From Proteobacteria bacterium UBA664 (lineage in GTDB: Bacteria; Pseudomonadota; Gammaproteobacteria; UBA7966): DNA of 12,109 nt. The stretch is from NCBI GenBank assembly GCA_002299125.1, contig DBNU01000071.1:1-12109 (forward strand). The letters run 5' to 3'. The notes under the pieces are model-generated. The model saw only the letters and a program-made list of their open reading frames with translations. It made no database searches and was not told the origin of the DNA. Positions 5,844-12,109 of the stretch are shown here, piece after piece; within the stretch, counting starts at the first letter, position 1, and each line of letters begins with the position of its first letter. Both the position numbers and the translations under genes were made by a program.

Positions 5844-7724
5844 TCAACCGACGCTGCGGAGATCGGGTCGGGCGGGTGCCGCGGAGAAAGGCGCGCGCTC
5901 CGGACAAAGCTCCCGTCCCAGGCGCTCGATCTTGGCCCAGAGCCAGGCCGGGTGACGCTGACCATGGGCGAGCACCCGTTCCGCCAGGGCCACGAGCGCG
6001 TCCGCATCGCGGCGGTAGAAGCGGACTTCGCCCAGCTTGAGCAACAGGCGCGCGCTCTCCGGGGATTTTGCCAGCGCCCCGGCAAGAACGGTTTCAGCCT
6101 CCTCGAAGAGGCCATAGACGATCTTCACATCGGCCTCGGTGACGACCTCATCCTCGTCGATCGAGGCTGCTGGGTATGCCTGGGACGGGGCCGCTACCTG
6201 CGTGGCGGCCCAACTGGCGGTAGTGGGCGATCGACCTGCAGGCAGCGTTGCTGCCAGGTCCACCAGCCGTGGGTCGATGACCTCCTCCGCCTGCTCCTCC
6301 AGTGCGCGATCATCCGGTAGCCGGGTGGTGAGCCGTTCGCGGATCTGCTGTTTGAGTGCGCTGTCGTTCGACTTCAACACTTGCCCGCGGCGTGCGGGGC
6401 GCTGCTGTGCAAGACCGCGCAGCAACAGCACCGCCATCAGTACGAGCAGCACGAAGCCGACCCCGAGGGCCGGCATCCAGCCGAAGCGTGGCCCATCACT
6501 GGATGCGGCCGCCTCGCCAGCCTGCGCTGGCGCTGCCCGGGCCGGGAGTGCAACGTCAGCAGTGGGCTGTACCACGTTGACCGTTGGAACGGGCGCTGCC
6601 GATGCGTCGCCCGTGCGTGCGTTGGCGACGGCTGCGGTCACGGGGGCGGCTGTCGTCACATCCGGGGCATCGGCCGCTGGGGTCATTGCGCCGGGGGCAT
6701 CCGCGTTGGTCGAGCTCTCGCCCGGCTGCAACCGACCGAGTCGCTCCTTGGCCGCGGCGATGGCGCGCTCGCGACTGCCGAGTTCACTCTCGAGTTCACG
6801 CAGGCGTGTCTCGAGCCGGGCCAGTCGCTCGCGCAGTGCTTTGCCTTCATCCGCCAGCACGGTTTGCGGCGATGGTGCGGACCCCGGACTGCGCGCCGGC
6901 GCGCTCGCCGGTGTCTGGGCAGTGGCGGGATCTTCGCGCATCGGCGCCGGTGTGGGCGGCGGCTCAGACGGGGTCGAAGCCGCGCCCTCAGAGGCGATCA
7001 CGGAACCCTCTGGCAACCCGTAGCGCAGGCCCGCTCCAGCCCGCAGACGATTGGGGTCACCACCGATGAAGGCCGCGGGATTTTCCGCATGCAGGCGCGT
7101 GCTCCAGCCTTTGGTGTCGCCACCATGAAGGCGCGCGAGTCGCGCGGCGATGCCGGAGAGCGTCTGGCCCGGCTGCACGACCCAGGTCGGGCCCAGGGCA
7201 GGTAGCGAGGCAGCGGGTGCGGCCGGTAGCGGGCCGGTGCGTGGCGCTGCTCTGCGTTCAGGGGGAGGCTGGGTTGCCGCAGAACGCTGCCGAGTTGCTC
7301 CCGGATTCACCGGATCGGTCTGCGTGGAGCGAGGTTGGCCCAGCCGGACATCCGGCGCGAGCTCCAGGCGAAGTTCACCCCGGACAGATTCCTCGCCATT
7401 GCCGACCACCAGCTCCAGGCGCAAGTGGGTGTCTCGCACTGGGGTGAAGCTGCGGACCACGACGGCCGGGCGTCCCGCAGCGCGACCAGCGATGAAACTA
7501 CGAAGCGTCAGACGCGCGCAGTCACCCTCGAGACAACGCACGGCGGTGTTGAGGCGTCGCTCACTGCCGGGCCCGGTGATCTCTGCACGTACATGAAGCG
7601 GCTGACCGCTGGTCGAAAGCTGGGCGGCCGGACCGAGTTCCAGTGTGTGCGCCGGTGCGCTGGCCAGCAGCAGCGCGAGGGTGGTCAGGCCGGGGGACGG
7701 GGGAACTGCGCGCGAGGCAGCCAT
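5844..7724 (-). CDS. fimV: FimV/HubP-like polar landmark protein (short form)
   Basis: A 626-aa protein with FimV architecture. It has a signal peptide with hydrophobic LTTLALLLASAPAHT (13-27), then the FimV N-terminal domain from LELGPAAQLSTSGQPL (28-43). A LysM peptidoglycan-binding domain starts at TWVVQPGQTLSGIA (180-193). Proline-rich low-complexity linkers flank a coiled coil (about 294-333, KALRERLARLETRLREL). One transmembrane helix lies at 415-437 (GWMPALGVGFVLLVLM). The acidic cytoplasmic tail has a TPR-like C-terminal unit: EADVKIVYGLFEEAETVLAG (530-549) through RLGRELCPE (601-609). FimV and HubP organise pole-localised type IV pili, chemotaxis and flagella. It lacks the final DLAKAY-type motif of long FimVs and is shorter than Pseudomonas FimV (about 900 aa). 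ATG 7724 has TCTGGAG 8 nt upstream. Downstream of the phasin terminator, so it probably has its own promoter. Confidence 0.85.
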   Translation of the reverse strand: MAASRAVPPSPGLTTLALLLASAPAHTLELGPAAQLSTSGQPLHVRAEITGPGSERRLNTAVRCLEGDCARLTLRSFIAGRAAGRPAVVVRSFTPVRDTHLRLELVVGNGEESVRGELRLELAPDVRLGQPRSTQTDPVNPGATRQRSAATQPPPERRAAPRTGPLPAAPAASLPALGPTWVVQPGQTLSGIAARLARLHGGDTKGWSTRLHAENPAAFIGGDPNRLRAGAGLRYGLPEGSVIASEGAASTPSEPPPTPAPMREDPATAQTPASAPARSPGSAPSPQTVLADEGKALRERLARLETRLRELESELGSRERAIAAAKERLGRLQPGESSTNADAPGAMTPAADAPDVTTAAPVTAAVANARTGDASAAPVPTVNVVQPTADVALPARAAPAQAGEAAASSDGPRFGWMPALGVGFVLLVLMAVLLLRGLAQQRPARRGQVLKSNDSALKQQIRERLTTRLPDDRALEEQAEEVIDPRLVDLAATLPAGRSPTTASWAATQVAAPSQAYPAASIDEDEVVTEADVKIVYGLFEEAETVLAGALAKSPESARLLLKLGEVRFYRRDADALVALAERVLAHGQRHPAWLWAKIERLGRELCPERAPFSAAPARPDLRSVG

Positions 7725-7761
7725 GGCAGGGACTCCAGAGGATCCGTCCGATACCGCCCCG

Positions 7762-7778
7762 GTCCGGAGAGACCGGAC
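7762..7778 (-). other. Small hairpin upstream of fimV
   Basis: A perfect 6-bp inverted repeat, gtccgg/ccggac, with a 5-nt loop lies 38 bp upstream of the fimV start, between it and the phasin terminator. There is no T tract after it on the minus strand. It may be a leader structure or an operator-like dyad; the function is unknown. Confidence 0.35.
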
Positions 7779-7836
7779 ACGGAGACTTCCGGAACCTCGC
7801 TAACGGCCGGATCGCACGCGAACTTGAGCGCAAAAA

Positions 7837-7863
7837 AAACGCCCCGGATGTTCCGGGGCGTTT
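7837..7863 (-). terminator. Rho-independent terminator of the phasin gene
   Basis: On the minus strand an 8-bp GC stem (cgccccgg at 7840-7847 with ccggggcg at 7853-7860) has a 5-nt loop. It extends by three A-T pairs (7837-7839 with 7861-7863), and the adjacent run of eight A on the plus strand gives eight U in the transcript. It lies about 60 bp after the phasin stop. On the plus strand only tttgt follows, so any bidirectional activity would be weaker. Confidence 0.93.
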
Positions 7864-7924
7864 GTCACAGCGGTGGGCTTGAGGGGGCGTCGACGCCACC
7901 CCGAACCCGGCGGTCTGATTGGAC

Positions 7925-8284
7925 TCAGGCCGCCTTGACGAGCTTGCTGATGGCCTCGGGGGAGAACTTCAGCACACCTTCCTCAACCAGGCCCTTGACT
8001 TCCTTAAGGGTGGAGGTCTGGATCTCGAAGATTTCCTTGAGGGTGCGAGCGACATCCTGCTGCAGCCCGGTCAGGGCGGCCTTCTGGGCAGCCACGAACT
8101 CGGTGGGCTGCTTGGCAGCGGTCAGCGGCGCAATGTGGCCGAGCCCGGTTTCGACGAGGCTCAACTGCAGGGCGAGGGTCTTGTCGAAGCTGCTCGAAAG
8201 CACCTTCTGAACCTTTACGGCCTGCTCGAAAGCGGCGGTGTAGTTGTTCAGCAGGTCGGTGTAACCCTTGGTCAGGTCGGTCAT
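7925..8284 (-). CDS. Phasin family protein (PHA granule-associated)
   Basis: Phasins coat polyhydroxyalkanoate granules in the cytoplasm and control their size and number. This 119-aa protein (MTDLTKGYTDLL...) is hydrophilic and almost entirely helical. It has the pattern of short phasin_2-type proteins: LLNNYTAAFEQAVKVQKVL near the N-terminus, a Gln/Lys-rich middle (PTEFVAAQKAALTGLQQDV) and an amphipathic end (KEIFEIQTSTLKEVKGLVEEG). There is no signal peptide or membrane segment. The ATG at 8284 is chosen because GAGGTG (8291-8296) sits 6 nt upstream; a longer GTG start at 8293 would bury that site. It has its own sigma70-like promoter and a strong terminator, so it is a monocistronic and probably well-expressed unit. 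No PHA synthase or depolymerase gene is in the window; other small helical proteins could look similar. Confidence 0.8.
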   Translation of the reverse strand: MTDLTKGYTDLLNNYTAAFEQAVKVQKVLSSSFDKTLALQLSLVETGLGHIAPLTAAKQPTEFVAAQKAALTGLQQDVARTLKEIFEIQTSTLKEVKGLVEEGVLKFSPEAISKLVKAA

Positions 8285-8415
8285 GGCAATCACCTCATGT
8301 GGTTTCGGTTGGAGGAGACACTGGGCGAATCTTCCCCGGTGGGCGCCACTGCCGACTCACAATTGGGTTGCCGGCCCTCGCTCGGCCCGGGGGTCCGAAT
8401 GCGATGGTGCGACGC

Positions 8416-8444
8416 AGCATAGGTGCCGCTTCTGACCTCGTCAA
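8416..8444 (-). promoter_or_regulatory. Sigma70-type promoter for the phasin gene
   Basis: Read on the minus strand, a -35 element TTGACG (8444-8439) is separated by exactly 17 bp from a -10 element TATGCT (8421-8416). This matches the consensus in five of six -35 bases and four of six -10 bases, with ideal spacing. Transcription would start near 8409, leaving a leader of about 125 nt before the phasin ATG at 8284. Confidence 0.75.
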
Positions 8445-8536
8445 GCCCCCGTCAGCCGGCGGATCCTGATCCAGCGCAAGAGCGGGCTTCAGGTCAATTG
8501 CGCCCGGCAAGGCACCCAGGGCAGGCGGCTCTGTGT

Positions 8537-8564
8537 TCAAGCGTGCTACGTCCGTGACCGATAC
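8537..8564 (+). promoter_or_regulatory. Candidate sigma28 (FliA)-type promoter for motAB
   Basis: TCAAGCGT (8537-8544) is followed after 12 bp by ACCGATAC (8557-8564). The FliA consensus is TAAAGTTT, about 11 bp, GCCGATAA; the -10-like half matches at six of eight positions and the -35-like half at five. It lies about 75 bp upstream of motA, a class of gene usually controlled by FliA. The match is imperfect and one base long in spacing. Confidence 0.4.
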
Positions 8565-8637
8565 CCCGGGGAGCCCGGACGGCGCGGTGACTGCGTGCCC
8601 ACCGGGCCTCCGTACCCAGGTGCAGGACGCAGAGATC

Positions 8638-9489
8638 ATGAACGTCATCATCGGCATCATCGTCGTGCTCGGCTGCGTGGCCGCCGGCTACGTGCTCTCC
8701 CACGGTCAACTGATGGCCCTCTGGCAGCCCTACGAGCTGCTCACCATCGGCGGTGCAGCCCTCGGGGCGTTCATCTGCGCCAACCCGGGCAAAGTGAGCA
8801 AACAGACGCTCGCAGCCGTTACCGGCATGCTCAAGGGCTCAAAGTACAGCAAGGCCTACTACCTCGACGCGCTCGGGTTGCTCTATGACCTGCTCGCCAA
8901 GGCGCGCAAGGAGGGCATGATGGCACTGGAGACGGATGTCGAGGATCCGCACAACTCTGCGATCTTCCAGAAATACCCGAAGGTCGCTCACGACCATCAC
9001 GCCACCGATTTCATCACCGATTATCTGCGCTTGATGGTGAGCGGCAACATGAACGCCATCGAACTCGAGAACCTGATGGACATCGAGCTCGAGACCCACC
9101 ACGAGGAAGGCCATCAGCCGGCCGCGGCCTTGCAGCGTGTGGCTGATGGCCTGCCCGGTTTCGGGATCGTCGCCGCCGTGCTCGGTATCGTGATCACCAT
9201 GGGATCGCTCGGCGGCCCGCCGGAGGAGATCGGACACCACGTGGCCGCCGCCCTGGTAGGCACCTTCCTCGGCATCCTGCTCGCCTACGGCTTCGTTGCG
9301 CCGATGTCCACGCTCTGCGAGCACATCGCCCGCGACGAGGGTCAGTTTTTCAAGGTGTTGAAGACCACACTCGTGGCTTCGCTGCAGGGTTATGCCCCGC
9401 AGGTGGCGATCGAGTTCGGCCGCAAGGCCATTTTCGGTGCCGAGCGGCCTGGCTTCCGCGAGTTGGAAGAGCACGTCAAAAAGAAGTGA
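8638..9489 (+). CDS. motA: Flagellar motor stator protein MotA
   Basis: MotA is the four-helix, inner-membrane stator subunit that with MotB conducts ions and pushes on FliG to turn the flagellum. The 283-aa product starts MNVIIGIIVVLG and has two N-terminal membrane helices (about 2-20 and 33-48), a large cytoplasmic loop, and two C-terminal helices (about 173-192 and 201-222). Residues critical in E. coli MotA fall at the same numbers: Arg90 and Glu98 in the loop (AKARKEG...ALE), Pro173 (GLPGFG) and Pro222 (FVAPMST). Start chosen at ATG 8638 because conservation begins there and AGGA lies about 10 nt upstream; the frame stays open 35 codons further up to 8533, but that extension looks non-coding. 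motB follows after 39 bp. Confidence 0.96.
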   Translation: MNVIIGIIVVLGCVAAGYVLSHGQLMALWQPYELLTIGGAALGAFICANPGKVSKQTLAAVTGMLKGSKYSKAYYLDALGLLYDLLAKARKEGMMALETDVEDPHNSAIFQKYPKVAHDHHATDFITDYLRLMVSGNMNAIELENLMDIELETHHEEGHQPAAALQRVADGLPGFGIVAAVLGIVITMGSLGGPPEEIGHHVAAALVGTFLGILLAYGFVAPMSTLCEHIARDEGQFFKVLKTTLVASLQGYAPQVAIEFGRKAIFGAERPGFRELEEHVKKK

Positions 9490-9528
9490 CCGCGGTAGCG
9501 ACGCGAACAGGAGCGGACGGCGGCGCAC

Positions 9529-10521
9529 ATGGCGAACGACATCCAGCCGATCATCATCAAGAAGATCAAGAAGGGCGGACATGGCCACCACGGTGGCGCA
9601 TGGAAAGTCGCCTTTGCCGATTTCGCGGTCGCGATGATGGCCTTCTTCATGCTGATGTGGCTCATGGGATCGACCACAAAGGAGCAGAAGCAGGCCATCA
9701 GCGGCTACTTCCAGGACCCCATGGGGCACAAGGACGGGGCCGGTGCCAGCAATTCCGTCATCGATATGGGTGGCGGCATGAACATCCCCACGGGCGAGAG
9801 CGATTCGCTGGAAGAAGGCTACCCGGAAGAGCCGGGTTACCACGAGCCCAATCCTGGTGCAGCGCTGGAGTACGAAGAAGACTCCGCAGCCGATCTCGCT
9901 GCCGAGGCGGCGCGGCTCGCGGAACTGCGAGAGGAGATCATCGAGGCGGTGTCGCAGGACAGGAAGCTCGCGCCCTTCCTCGATCAGCTTCTCATCGACA
10001 TCACCAACGAGGGACTCCGCATCCAGATCGTGGACGAGGACCAGCGCGCGATGTTCGATTCGGGTTCGGCCCGCCTCGAACCCTTCGCCGAGGATTTGCT
10101 GAGCAAGGTCGCGAGTGTCGTGAACACCGTACCGAACCGTATCAGCATCTCGGGCCATACCGACCGGCGTCCCTTCGCTGGCCGCACCGACGGCTACGGC
10201 AACTGGGAGCTCTCGGCCGACCGGGCGAATGCCGCCCGGCGCCTGCTCATCGAGGCGGGTGTGGAGGAAGGGAAGGTCAGTCGCGTCGTGGGACTCGCGT
10301 CCTCAGTGCTCTTCGACCCACAGGACCCGAACGCCCCCATCAATCGCCGCATCAGCATCGTCGTGCTGAACCGCGCTACGGACGCACTCATCCAGGAGGG
10401 GGAGGCTGCCGTGACCGAGACGCCCGCAGACGGCCCCATGGCAGACGAGGTTTCCGAGGATGACCGCTCTCAGGAGGCGGATCCGGATCTCGCGGGTCTT
10501 GGCTCCCGCGAGGACGTCTGA
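9529..10521 (+). CDS. motB: Flagellar motor stator protein MotB
   Basis: MotB anchors the stator to peptidoglycan and carries the ion-binding aspartate. The 330-aa product has a short basic/His-Gly cytoplasmic N-terminus (KKIKKGGHGHHGG), then a single membrane helix, WKVAFADFAVAMMAFFMLMW (25-44). Asp31 corresponds to the essential Asp32 of E. coli MotB, and AFADFAVAMMAFF is characteristic of MotB. A periplasmic linker, strongly acidic between about 90 and 140, leads to an OmpA-like peptidoglycan-binding domain (about 155-282): MFDSGSARLEP (175-185), SGHTD (208-212), NWELSADRANAARR (225-238) and NRRISIVV (272-279). The C-terminal 45 residues are an acidic, Pro/Asp/Glu-rich tail. AGGAG at 9509-9513 is 15 nt from the ATG, longer than ideal; translation may also be coupled to motA. 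Ion type (H+ or Na+) cannot be decided with confidence. Confidence 0.96.
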   Translation: MANDIQPIIIKKIKKGGHGHHGGAWKVAFADFAVAMMAFFMLMWLMGSTTKEQKQAISGYFQDPMGHKDGAGASNSVIDMGGGMNIPTGESDSLEEGYPEEPGYHEPNPGAALEYEEDSAADLAAEAARLAELREEIIEAVSQDRKLAPFLDQLLIDITNEGLRIQIVDEDQRAMFDSGSARLEPFAEDLLSKVASVVNTVPNRISISGHTDRRPFAGRTDGYGNWELSADRANAARRLLIEAGVEEGKVSRVVGLASSVLFDPQDPNAPINRRISIVVLNRATDALIQEGEAAVTETPADGPMADEVSEDDRSQEADPDLAGLGSREDV

Positions 10522-10650
10522 CGGCCGGCGCAGTCTGAGGGCAACACTGCAGTTCGAAGCGGGGGCTCGAGGGCGCCCGACTCAGCCAATTGGGTGGCGC
10601 GCCAGCCACGCGAGGCATCAAGTACACTCTCCCCCGTCTGCTGATGTCCG

Positions 10651-10668
10651 GCCGCTCTTTCGAGCGGC
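10651..10668 (+). other. Leader hairpin upstream of qmcA
   Basis: A perfect 7-bp stem, gccgctc/gagcggc, closed by a tttc tetraloop lies 30 bp before the qmcA start, just ahead of its Shine-Dalgarno. It is not followed by a T tract, so it is unlikely to be the motB terminator. It may stabilise the leader or affect translation initiation. A possible -10 (TACACT, 10623-10628) upstream has no matching -35. Confidence 0.4.
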
Positions 10669-10698
10669 ACCAATCCTGCTGGCCATGGAGGCTGCCCC

Positions 10699-11625
10699 GT
10701 GGATATTTTTGCGATCGTCATCGTCGTTGCCATTGTCATCGTGCTCTGGCGCGGGGTCATCCGAGTGAATCAGGGCTGGGAGTTCACCGTCGAGCGCTTC
10801 GGTCGTTACATTTCTACGCTGCGGCCGGGATTGCACATCATCCTGCCCTTCATCGATGCCATCGGTGCCCGCCTCAACATGATGGAGCAGGTGATGGATG
10901 TTCCCTCGCAGGAGGTCATCACACGCGACAACGCGATGGTCACAGTCGATGGGGTAGTGTTCTTCCAGGTGCTGGACGCCGCCCGTGCAGCCTATGAGGT
11001 CAATGACCTCTACAACGCCATCCTCAACCTCACCATGACCAATCTGCGCACGGTGATGGGCTCGATGGACCTCGACGATCTCCTCTCGCACCGTGATCGC
11101 ATCAATTCGAAGCTGCTGCACACGGTGGACGACGCCACCAGCCCTTGGGGCGTGAAAGTCACGCGCATCGAGATCAAGGACATAGCGCCGCCGCCCGAGC
11201 TGGTGCAATCGATGCAGCGGCAGATGAAGGCAGAGCGCGACAAGCGTGCGGCCGTGCTCGAGGCCGAGGGGCAACGTCAGGCCGACGTGCTCCGCGCTGA
11301 GGGCGAGAAGCAGGCGGCCATCCTGCAGGCAGAGGGGCGCAAGGAGGCGGCCTTCCGGGACGCCGAAGCACGCGAGCGTATCGCCGAAGCCGAGGCGAAG
11401 GCGACTCAGGTGGTTTCGGTTGCCATCACCGGCGGCAACACCCAAGCCCTCAACTATTTCGTGGCGCAGAAATACACCGAGGCACTGCAGGCCTTCGCGA
11501 CTTCGCCCAATCAGAAGACACTCATACTGCCCATCGAGGCAAGCCAGCTCATCGGTAGCCTCGCCGGCATCGCCGAGATCGCTCGCGATGCCTTCCCGGA
11601 GCGCCGGAGCGAATCACGCAAGTAG
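10699..11625 (+). CDS. qmcA: SPFH/stomatin-family membrane protein, QmcA-like
   Basis: A 308-aa protein closely resembling E. coli QmcA from recall. It has an N-terminal membrane anchor, MDIFAIVIVVAIVIVLW (1-17), and an SPFH (band 7) domain with ERFGRY (32-37), LNMMEQVMDVPSQEVITRDN (59-78), NLTMTNLRTVMGSM (109-122) and ATSPWGVKVTRIEIKDI (146-162). A long Ala/Glu/Lys-rich coiled coil (about 175-245) follows, then NYFVAQKYTEAL (253-264) and an EASQLIGSLAGI motif near the end. SPFH proteins form large oligomeric membrane cages or microdomains; QmcA has been implicated in membrane-protease complexes. The GTG start at 10699 is supported by GGAGG at 10687-10691, 7 nt upstream. It is followed by an nfeD-like gene, the usual partner of this family. 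Confidence 0.93.
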   Translation: MDIFAIVIVVAIVIVLWRGVIRVNQGWEFTVERFGRYISTLRPGLHIILPFIDAIGARLNMMEQVMDVPSQEVITRDNAMVTVDGVVFFQVLDAARAAYEVNDLYNAILNLTMTNLRTVMGSMDLDDLLSHRDRINSKLLHTVDDATSPWGVKVTRIEIKDIAPPPELVQSMQRQMKAERDKRAAVLEAEGQRQADVLRAEGEKQAAILQAEGRKEAAFRDAEARERIAEAEAKATQVVSVAITGGNTQALNYFVAQKYTEALQAFATSPNQKTLILPIEASQLIGSLAGIAEIARDAFPERRSESRK

Positions 11626-11744
11626 CACCAGTGGCAGTGATTCCACGACGGGCGAGGGTGAGAGCGCGTGCAGAAGTTGCCGTGCCTGAACCGCGCAGCA
11701 GATCTCCTCACTCGCACCGAGATATCCGCAAGAGGGAGGGCTAG

Positions 11745-12109
11745 ATGGATTTCTGGGAGTGGCTCAGCCTGGCGGCGGTTCTTCTCGGGCTGGAGGTGCT
11801 CGCGCCCGGGGCAATTTTCATCTGGCTGGCGCTCTCGGCGCTGACGATGGCCGGCGTCGTTTTCTTCATGCCTGGCGTGGATTGGCGCTGGCAGGCGATC
11901 CTTTTCAGTGCCCTGGCGCTGGTGGTGACCTTCCTTGGGCGGCATTGGCTACGGCAGAGCAGTGGTCCCTCGGACGAACCCTTCCTGAATCAGCGCAATC
12001 GCCAGTACGTCGGACGTGTGCTCACCCTCAACGAGCCCATCGTCAACGGCCACGGTCGGGTGCGGGTGGACGACACCACCTGGAAGGTGCGAGGTCAGGA
12101 CCTGCCGGC
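11745..12109 (+). CDS. NfeD-like membrane protein, YbbK type (3' partial)
   Basis: The first 121 codons are present and run off the right edge. This is the short NfeD type without a protease domain. Two to three hydrophobic segments (about 5-42 and 48-66, including LSLAAVLLGLEVLAPGAIF and AILFSALALVVTFLG) are followed by LNQRNRQYVGRVLTLNEPIV (81-100), NGHGRVRVDD and TTWKVRG. The last motifs are the start of the C-terminal OB-fold, in which the conserved Trp is present. Proteins of this kind pair with SPFH partners, matching qmcA upstream. ATG 11745 has GGGAGGG (11734-11740) 4 nt upstream. The 119-bp gap from qmcA is longer than expected for a tight operon; co-transcription is likely but not shown. 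Final residues are missing. Confidence 0.9.
   Translation, partial: MDFWEWLSLAAVLLGLEVLAPGAIFIWLALSALTMAGVVFFMPGVDWRWQAILFSALALVVTFLGRHWLRQSSGPSDEPFLNQRNRQYVGRVLTLNEPIVNGHGRVRVDDTTWKVRGQDLP

Noticed and set aside
8533..8637. N-terminal 35-codon extension of motA
   Set aside because: Conservation and the first membrane helix begin at the ATG at 8638, matching E. coli MotA numbering; the extension contains the candidate FliA promoter.
8839..10158. Long minus-strand open frame (439 codons) opposite motA and motB
   Set aside because: The motA/motB frames carry all diagnostic residues at expected positions; the antisense frame shows no recognisable domain and is a GC-bias shadow.
11631..11744. 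37-codon GTG-initiated frame between qmcA and nfeD, ending TAG directly before the nfeD ATG
   Set aside because: Arg-rich, no Shine-Dalgarno and no resemblance to any family; best explained as chance in GC-rich spacer.

Overview
This 12.1 kb window is GC-rich, gene-dense bacterial chromosome. The gene set points to a flagellated gammaproteobacterium: an rpe-gph-trpE operon, a FimV-type polar landmark protein, MotA/MotB stators, a QmcA/NfeD pair resembling E. coli QmcA/YbbK, and a phasin that implies polyhydroxyalkanoate storage. I cannot name the genus from sequence alone. No rRNA, tRNA, CRISPR array, insertion sequence or prophage is visible.

Layout. Positions 1-810 (+) hold the 3' part of an alpha-carbonic-anhydrase-like gene with a His-rich N-terminus; all three zinc-ligand histidines are replaced. 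Converging on it is a minus-strand operon, rpe (3144-3842), gph (2439-3134), a possible 26-codon coupling ORF (2362-2442) and trpE (869-2365). Divergent from rpe, and overlapping its apparent 5' end, is a gene for an exported DUF3530-like alpha/beta-hydrolase-fold protein with a 21-bp tandem repeat (3833-4888, +). Next comes a minus-strand HEPN/MNT toxin-antitoxin pair (hepT 5234-5635, mntA 4917-5255), then a 208-bp non-coding gap, then a short fimV-like gene (5844-7724, -).

A strong intrinsic terminator (about 7837-7863) closes the upstream phasin gene (7925-8284, -), which has a clear sigma70-type promoter at 8416-8444. Divergent from phasin are motA (8638-9489, +) and motB (9529-10521, +), preceded by a FliA-like promoter candidate. 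The window ends with qmcA (10699-11625, +) and a 3'-truncated nfeD-like gene (11745 to the edge, +).

How the genes fit together. rpe and gph handle pentose-phosphate and phosphoglycolate metabolism and are co-transcribed with the first gene of tryptophan synthesis. MotAB drive the flagellum, and the FimV-like protein may help place polar machinery. QmcA/NfeD form a membrane-microdomain module. HepT/MntA is the only clearly accessory element. The observations most worth a second look are the ligand-less carbonic anhydrase, the small ORF stitched between gph and trpE by ATGA overlaps at both ends, the overlapping divergent starts of rpe and the DUF3530-like gene, and the VNTR-bearing hydrolase-fold protein with a glycine at the nucleophile position.
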